This document shows, piece by piece, positions 5,671 through 9,373 of a stretch of 9,373 bases of DNA; the first letter of the stretch is position 1; each line of letters opens with the position of its first letter. The DNA lies in the NCBI GenBank assembly GCA_017999075.1, contig JAGOBX010000106.1, forward strand, positions 1 through 9,373. Reading direction: 5' to 3'. The translations under genes were made by a program, and so were the position numbers. The notes beneath the pieces were generated by a model. That model was given only the letters and a program-made list of their open reading frames with translations. It did not search any database and had not been told where the DNA came from. This DNA is from JAGOBX01 sp017999075 [NCBI: Candidatus Babelota bacterium]. GTDB lineage: Bacteria; JAGOBX01.

Positions 5671-6702
5671 ATGTTGAAAAAAATATTTTTATTATTGCTG
5701 ATAATTACTGCCGTATCATGTTCTGGTAAAAAAAATATAACTCCTGCAGTTATAAATAATGCTTCTTACAATGCGGAAGAAAAAAAATCAGGGGAATTGT
5801 TGTCAAGAGAGGATAAACTTTTAAGGCAATACCAGAAAAATCAAAACAACAGCGATGCTATTTATGAACTTGGTAAATTTTATTTTGAAACCAAAAAATA
5901 TGATTTGCTTTTATATTATATAAATAAACTGAGGACAGTTGATAAAAAATTGTATAAAAAAGCAGAAGAAGAGTATATTATTAAAACAAGAGCTGATGTT
6001 GAAAAAAATATAAAAGAATATGTGAAAAATTCGAATTTTGAAAAAGCTGTAAACGAATATACAAGACTGATTAATATGTTTCCTGAGATTTCAAAATATA
6101 AATATGAGCTTGCTTCTGTATATATTAAAATTGAAAAAGTACATACTGCTCTTTTATACATAAATGATTTTTTTAAAAATAACCCTGAAGATATTTTTTT
6201 GAATGCCGCTCTGGGAGATATTTATTATTTTTCTAAAAATTATGAACTTGCAAAAGACTATTATAACCGCAGCGAAGGTATTGAAGAATATTATTTTGAA
6301 CCTGCTATAAGGAGAGCGCTTATATATGCTAATGAATTGAACCTTGATAAATCTGAAAAGATAATGCTGAATGTTTTTGATTACCACAAGGATAATATTG
6401 ATGTTATTCATCAGATAGCTAAACTGTATTCGAAATTTTATAAGTATGATAAAGCTGTAATATACTATAAAAAACTTATTGAATTTTTTGACGGAGATAT
6501 AATGATACTGATAAATGCCGGAGAAACAGCCATTCTTGCCAATGATAATGAGTTTGCTATAAAACTTGCCCAGCAGATTTTAAAACTTGACAATTCGGCA
6601 ATAACAGGCTGGATGCTTTTGTCAAAAGCATATACGAATAAAGGCGATTATATGTCCGCTTACAGATGCAATGAAGAAATCCAAAAGTTACGTAAATATT
6701 AA
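5671..6702 (+). CDS. TPR-repeat lipoprotein
   Basis: Starting at ATG 5671, this is a 343-residue protein. Residues 1-17 are a short lipoprotein signal peptide: MLKK, a Leu/Ile-rich core, and a lipobox AVSC with Cys17 as the lipidated residue. An in-frame TTG at 5632 would add 13 residues and spoil the compact signal peptide. It also lies upstream of the promoter at 5635-5663, so I reject it. After a polar linker (18-58), the rest is helical TPR-like repeats, roughly 60-92, 108-139, 142-173, 175-206, 207-240, 243-274, 276-308 and 310-341; the sequences are diverged but the 32-34 residue spacing and the Tyr/Ala positions hold. It is expected on the periplasmic face of a membrane, acting as a protein-binding scaffold. 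The family gives no precise role. Its stop is directly followed by the recJ ATG. Confidence 0.85.
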   Translation: MLKKIFLLLLIITAVSCSGKKNITPAVINNASYNAEEKKSGELLSREDKLLRQYQKNQNNSDAIYELGKFYFETKKYDLLLYYINKLRTVDKKLYKKAEEEYIIKTRADVEKNIKEYVKNSNFEKAVNEYTRLINMFPEISKYKYELASVYIKIEKVHTALLYINDFFKNNPEDIFLNAALGDIYYFSKNYELAKDYYNRSEGIEEYYFEPAIRRALIYANELNLDKSEKIMLNVFDYHKDNIDVIHQIAKLYSKFYKYDKAVIYYKKLIEFFDGDIMILINAGETAILANDNEFAIKLAQQILKLDNSAITGWMLLSKAYTNKGDYMSAYRCNEEIQKLRKY

Positions 6703-8445
6703 ATGCAAATAGATATCCCTCAAATTGATTCTGAGTTAATCAGTCATCTTCAAATATCTACCGGACTTCCGGAAATTGTGTTAAAACTTCTGGTAACCCG
6801 CAGCATTAAGACTCCTGAATCAATAAGAAAATTCCTGTATCCTGAATTCACGGATTTATATAATCCGTTCCTGCTTAAAGATATGTTGAAATCCGTAAAA
6901 AAAATACTGACAGAAATTGCTGATGGTTCTAAAATGCTGATTTTCGGAGATAAGGACACTGACGGAATAACTTCAGTAACAATATTGTATAAAACATTGA
7001 GAGGGTTGGGAGCAAATGTTGAGTATATGCTTCCTGCGCCTGATGATAATTATGATTTAAGCGAGAAAGCTTTAAATTATGCTGTAGAAAATAATGTCAA
7101 ACTTGTTATAACTGTAGATTGCGGTATTACAGCGTCTGAAATAATAAAAAAGTTTAATGAAAAAAATATAGATGTTATTATTACTGATCATCATGAACCT
7201 CTTTCTGAATTGCCGCAGGCTTATTCAATTATCAATCCGAAACAGCCTGATTGTACGTATAAATGTAAGGTTTTAGCCGGATGCGGAGTAGCGTTTAAAC
7301 TTGCTTCTGCTTTGATATTGTTTGATAGTGTGGATGATTTTAAAACAGAATTTTTTGACAAAAAAATAATTGATAAAAATTATAATTACGTTTTGTTTCT
7401 GAAAAAATATCTGCCTGTAGCAGCTATAGGAACGATAGCTGACGTGGTTCCTATAGAAGATGAAAACCGGATTATAACAAAACTCGGTTACGACCTGATA
7501 AAATCAGATGTCCCGGTTTATTTGGAAGTGCTTTTTGAAAAATTGAATATAACTGAAATAACTGGAGATACTATAGGTTACAGGATAGTTCCTGTGCTGA
7601 ATGCATCGCGCAGAATGCAGAAAATAGGATATTCGCTTGATTTCTTGTTGGAAGAAGATAAATTGAAATTATTTAAAATAGCAGACAGTTTGATTGAACT
7701 GAATGAACTTAGAAAAAATAAAACAGACGATTTTTTTGAAGTTGCGGTTAAAGATGCTGAAAATCAGGTGGAATCTGAAAAATGTTCGGTTATAGTGCTA
7801 AAGTACACTCAGTTTGAACACGGGGTTACAGGATTAGTCGCAAATAAACTTAAAGAATTATTCAATAAACCAGTATTTATTTTTATTATTGATGATGATG
7901 GAATTGCAAGCGGCGCTGGCCGCGGAGTAGAGAATAATGTGAATCTCCATACTGTTTTAACATATTTCAGTGATTTATTTTTAAAGTTTGGCGGCCATAA
8001 ATATGCAGTAGGAATGAACATAAGGGCAGAGTTAATTGAAACATTCAAAAAAAAGATAAATGAATATTTTAAAAATAATCAGATTTTTGATTTAAAACCT
8101 GTTATGTTTGCAGATGCATTCGTGGATATTTCTTTAATAGATTTTGATTTGATAAAGTATATACGGATGTTTGAACCGTTTGGCGCGTCCAATTCAAAAC
8201 CTGTGTTTTATGGAAATAAATATTCAATAACAAGAGTTTATACTATGGGCGCAGAATCGAATCATTTAAATATTTATATAAAATCAGGCAGTAATAGAGA
8301 GCAGATAAGGGGAATCGCATGGAAATTAGGCCATTTAAGCGAAAAACTTAATAAGGAAAAACAAATATCAGCGGTATTTAATATTGAAGAAAACAGATTT
8401 AACAATAAAACAAGTATTCAACTAAAAATTCTAGAAATTTTTTAA
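6703..8445 (+). CDS. recJ: single-stranded-DNA-specific exonuclease RecJ
   Basis: This is a full-length 580-residue DHH-family nuclease of the RecJ type, which degrades single-stranded DNA 5' to 3' with Mn/Mg in recombination and mismatch repair. The catalytic motifs are present: motif I FGDKDTDGITS (81-91, Asp83 and Asp85), motif II VDCG (138-141, Asp139), motif III TDHHE (161-165, Asp162, His163, His164), and IGTIADVVP (242-250, Asp247). The DHHA1 domain follows with GVTGLVANKL (374-383), SGAGRG (403-408) and FGGHKYAVG (429-437). The C-terminal OB-like part begins near 465 and includes MFEPFGASNSKPVF (489-502). One variation is NASRRM (300-305), where RecJ proteins usually have NAxGRM. The ATG immediately follows the lipoprotein stop with no gap and has no good Shine-Dalgarno site, so translation may depend on coupling. 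Confidence 0.96.
   Translation: MQIDIPQIDSELISHLQISTGLPEIVLKLLVTRSIKTPESIRKFLYPEFTDLYNPFLLKDMLKSVKKILTEIADGSKMLIFGDKDTDGITSVTILYKTLRGLGANVEYMLPAPDDNYDLSEKALNYAVENNVKLVITVDCGITASEIIKKFNEKNIDVIITDHHEPLSELPQAYSIINPKQPDCTYKCKVLAGCGVAFKLASALILFDSVDDFKTEFFDKKIIDKNYNYVLFLKKYLPVAAIGTIADVVPIEDENRIITKLGYDLIKSDVPVYLEVLFEKLNITEITGDTIGYRIVPVLNASRRMQKIGYSLDFLLEEDKLKLFKIADSLIELNELRKNKTDDFFEVAVKDAENQVESEKCSVIVLKYTQFEHGVTGLVANKLKELFNKPVFIFIIDDDGIASGAGRGVENNVNLHTVLTYFSDLFLKFGGHKYAVGMNIRAELIETFKKKINEYFKNNQIFDLKPVMFADAFVDISLIDFDLIKYIRMFEPFGASNSKPVFYGNKYSITRVYTMGAESNHLNIYIKSGSNREQIRGIAWKLGHLSEKLNKEKQISAVFNIEENRFNNKTSIQLKILEIF
8424..8443 (+). terminator. possible weak terminator at the recJ stop
   Basis: AAAAATT (8424-8430) can pair with AAATTTTT (8435-8442), with one bulged base around a CTAG loop, and runs into a stretch of T. 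It lies across the recJ stop codon, just before the promoter region of flgB, where a transcription end is expected. The stem is AT-only, so its stability is low. Confidence 0.2.
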
Positions 8446-8522
8446 TTTAATATGATATCTTTTAATTTTATCTATATAACATATTGAAAAATAACGTTTT
8501 AACCAAAAAACATAAAATTAAT

Positions 8523-8550
8523 TAAAGTTTTTTTTACCTTTCTCCGATAT
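8523..8550 (+). promoter_or_regulatory. sigma-28 (FliA/SigD)-type flagellar promoter before flgB
   Basis: TAAAGTTT (8523-8530) is a complete match to the sigma-28 -35 consensus. After 12 bases, TCCGATAT (8543-8550) matches the -10 consensus GCCGATAA at six of eight positions; the usual spacing is 11. The site sits in the 129-base gap between recJ and flgB, with transcription expected to start at about 8557, 18 bases before the flgB ATG. The rest of the gap (8446-8522) is AT-rich and shows nothing else I can support. Confidence 0.7.
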
Positions 8551-8557
8551 AAAAAAT

Positions 8558-8567
8558 AGGGAAAGGG
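8558..8567 (+). promoter_or_regulatory. ribosome binding site of flgB
   Basis: AGGGAAAGGG is a purine-rich run ending seven bases before ATG 8575. It is one of the better Shine-Dalgarno candidates here and fixes the flgB start. It lies directly after the expected start of transcription, so the leader would be very short. Confidence 0.6.
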
Positions 8568-8574
8568 AAAAAAA

Positions 8575-9000
8575 ATGTTTAAAAATACTTCTTATAACCA
8601 AACTTTTAATATACTGCATAGAGGTCTTGATTGTACAACATTGAGACATCAGACAATTGCAAATAATATATCAAATGTGAATACTCCTCATTATAAACGT
8701 AAAGAAGTTACTTTTGAAGGAGAACTTCATAGGGCGTTGTATGGTCCTCAGCCCATACCTGCGGCTGTTACGCATGAGAATCATTTAAGATTTAAAGGTC
8801 AGGTTGAATTATCTGAAGTTGTTCCTAAAGTGAATGTAGAAAATGAAACTTTTATCAGAAATGATGAAAATAATGTTGATATGAATCAGGAAATGGCTGA
8901 ACTTGCAAAAAATAACTTGAGTTATGATTCTTATATTACAAGTATGACAGTAATGGTGCAGCAATTGAAATCAGTACTTCAGAAAGGCGGTAGAGTATAA
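8575..9000 (+). CDS. flgB: flagellar basal-body proximal rod protein FlgB
   Basis: This 141-residue protein is a proximal rod subunit of the flagellar basal body, exported by the flagellar type III apparatus and assembled in the periplasm. The N-terminal rod signature ANNISNVNTPHYKRKEV occupies residues 29-45, and the FlgB C-terminal motif NNVDMNQEMAELAKN occupies 99-113, followed by the amphipathic helix that forms the coiled-coil rod wall. The length is normal for FlgB, and no cleaved signal peptide is present, as expected. It is the first gene of a flagellar operon, behind a sigma-28-type promoter. Its stop overlaps the flgC start by one base. Confidence 0.96.
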   Translation: MFKNTSYNQTFNILHRGLDCTTLRHQTIANNISNVNTPHYKRKEVTFEGELHRALYGPQPIPAAVTHENHLRFKGQVELSEVVPKVNVENETFIRNDENNVDMNQEMAELAKNNLSYDSYITSMTVMVQQLKSVLQKGGRV

Positions 9001-9373
9001 TGCAGATATCGTCAGCAGTTAGTTCTGTAGGATTGAATTCATACCGAGTTAAAAATACAGGATTATTCAGAGCAATCAACAGCGCAGCTTCAGGAATGAC
9101 GGCTGAAACTTTGAGAATGGATGTTATTTCAAATAATATAGCAAATGTAAATACTACAAGAACTCCTGAAGGCGGAGCATATAAAAGAAAAGATGTTGTG
9201 TTTGAACCGAGAAGTTTTTACGGTTATGATTTTGATGTTCCGAAAATTGAGAATATGAGTGATTTATATGAACTTGCAGGAACCGGCGTTCGTGTAGTTG
9301 ATATTGTTGAAGATAAAAAAAATCCTATGAGACTTGTTTATAATCCGGATCATCCTGATTCATTTAAATATTC
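9000..9373 (+). CDS. flgC: flagellar basal-body rod protein FlgC (partial, 3' end outside window)
   Basis: The window shows the first 124 codons. The FlgC signature is clear: GLFRAINSAASGMTAETLRM (21-40), DVISNNIANVNTTRTPEGGA (41-60), YKRKDVVFEP (61-70), and GTGVRVVDIVEDKKNPMRLV (94-113) leading to YNPDHPD. FlgC is a proximal rod subunit stacked with FlgB and FlgF. The ATG at 9000 overlaps the flgB stop (TAATG), and AAAGG at 8983-8987 is a plausible ribosome binding site, so the start is well supported. This start gives about 20 residues before GLF (MQISSAVSSVGLNSYRVKNT), whereas FlgC proteins usually begin one to three residues before this point. A TTG at 9033 would shorten the extension but not remove it. 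Confidence 0.95.
   Translation, partial: MQISSAVSSVGLNSYRVKNTGLFRAINSAASGMTAETLRMDVISNNIANVNTTRTPEGGAYKRKDVVFEPRSFYGYDFDVPKIENMSDLYELAGTGVRVVDIVEDKKNPMRLVYNPDHPDSFKY

Overview
This window comes from an AT-rich (roughly 27-30% G+C by eye), flagellated, probably diderm bacterium. It carries the flagellar rod genes flgB and flgC, a lipoprotein signal peptide, and proteins whose predicted topology fits an envelope with a periplasm. All complete genes lie on the + strand. TGA is used as a stop in several genes, so the code is standard. I cannot name the phylum. The pairing of spirochaete-like flagellar genes with zinc-finger/GspG-like and TPR proteins resembles uncultivated diderm lineages, but that is an impression and not a placement.

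Layout. (1) Positions 1-1402: the last codons of an upstream gene, a small ORF with a hydrophobic C-terminus, a four-helix membrane protein, and a DUF2877/AllH-family protein. These are linked by ATGA and TAATG stop/start overlaps, which suggests an operon. (2) Positions 1403-1544: a gene-free gap holding an imperfect hairpin. (3) Positions 1545-5601: a membrane-anchored TPR protein, a stand-alone cyclic-nucleotide-binding domain, a zinc-finger/membrane-helix/GspG-like fusion, an ECF-like sigma factor, and a zinc-finger membrane anti-sigma factor with a very long predicted periplasmic tail. (4) Positions 5602-8445: a TPR lipoprotein behind a near-consensus sigma-70 promoter that would start transcription at or next to its ATG, then recJ with no intergenic base. 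(5) Positions 8446-9373: a sigma-28-type promoter followed by flgB and a partial flgC overlapping by one base.

How the genes may work together. The sigma/anti-sigma pair is the regulatory core of the middle block. The anti-sigma factor would hold the sigma factor at the inner membrane through its cytoplasmic zinc domain and expose a long tail, ending in a TPR-like helical segment, to the periplasm. The zinc-finger/GspG-like protein has the same predicted topology (cytoplasmic zinc domain, one helix, periplasmic domain), and the neighbouring lipoprotein is a TPR scaffold. One reading is an envelope-sensing or assembly module. That is inference from order and topology only. recJ is ordinary single-strand DNA exonuclease housekeeping, and flgBC begins a flagellar basal-body operon under its own promoter.
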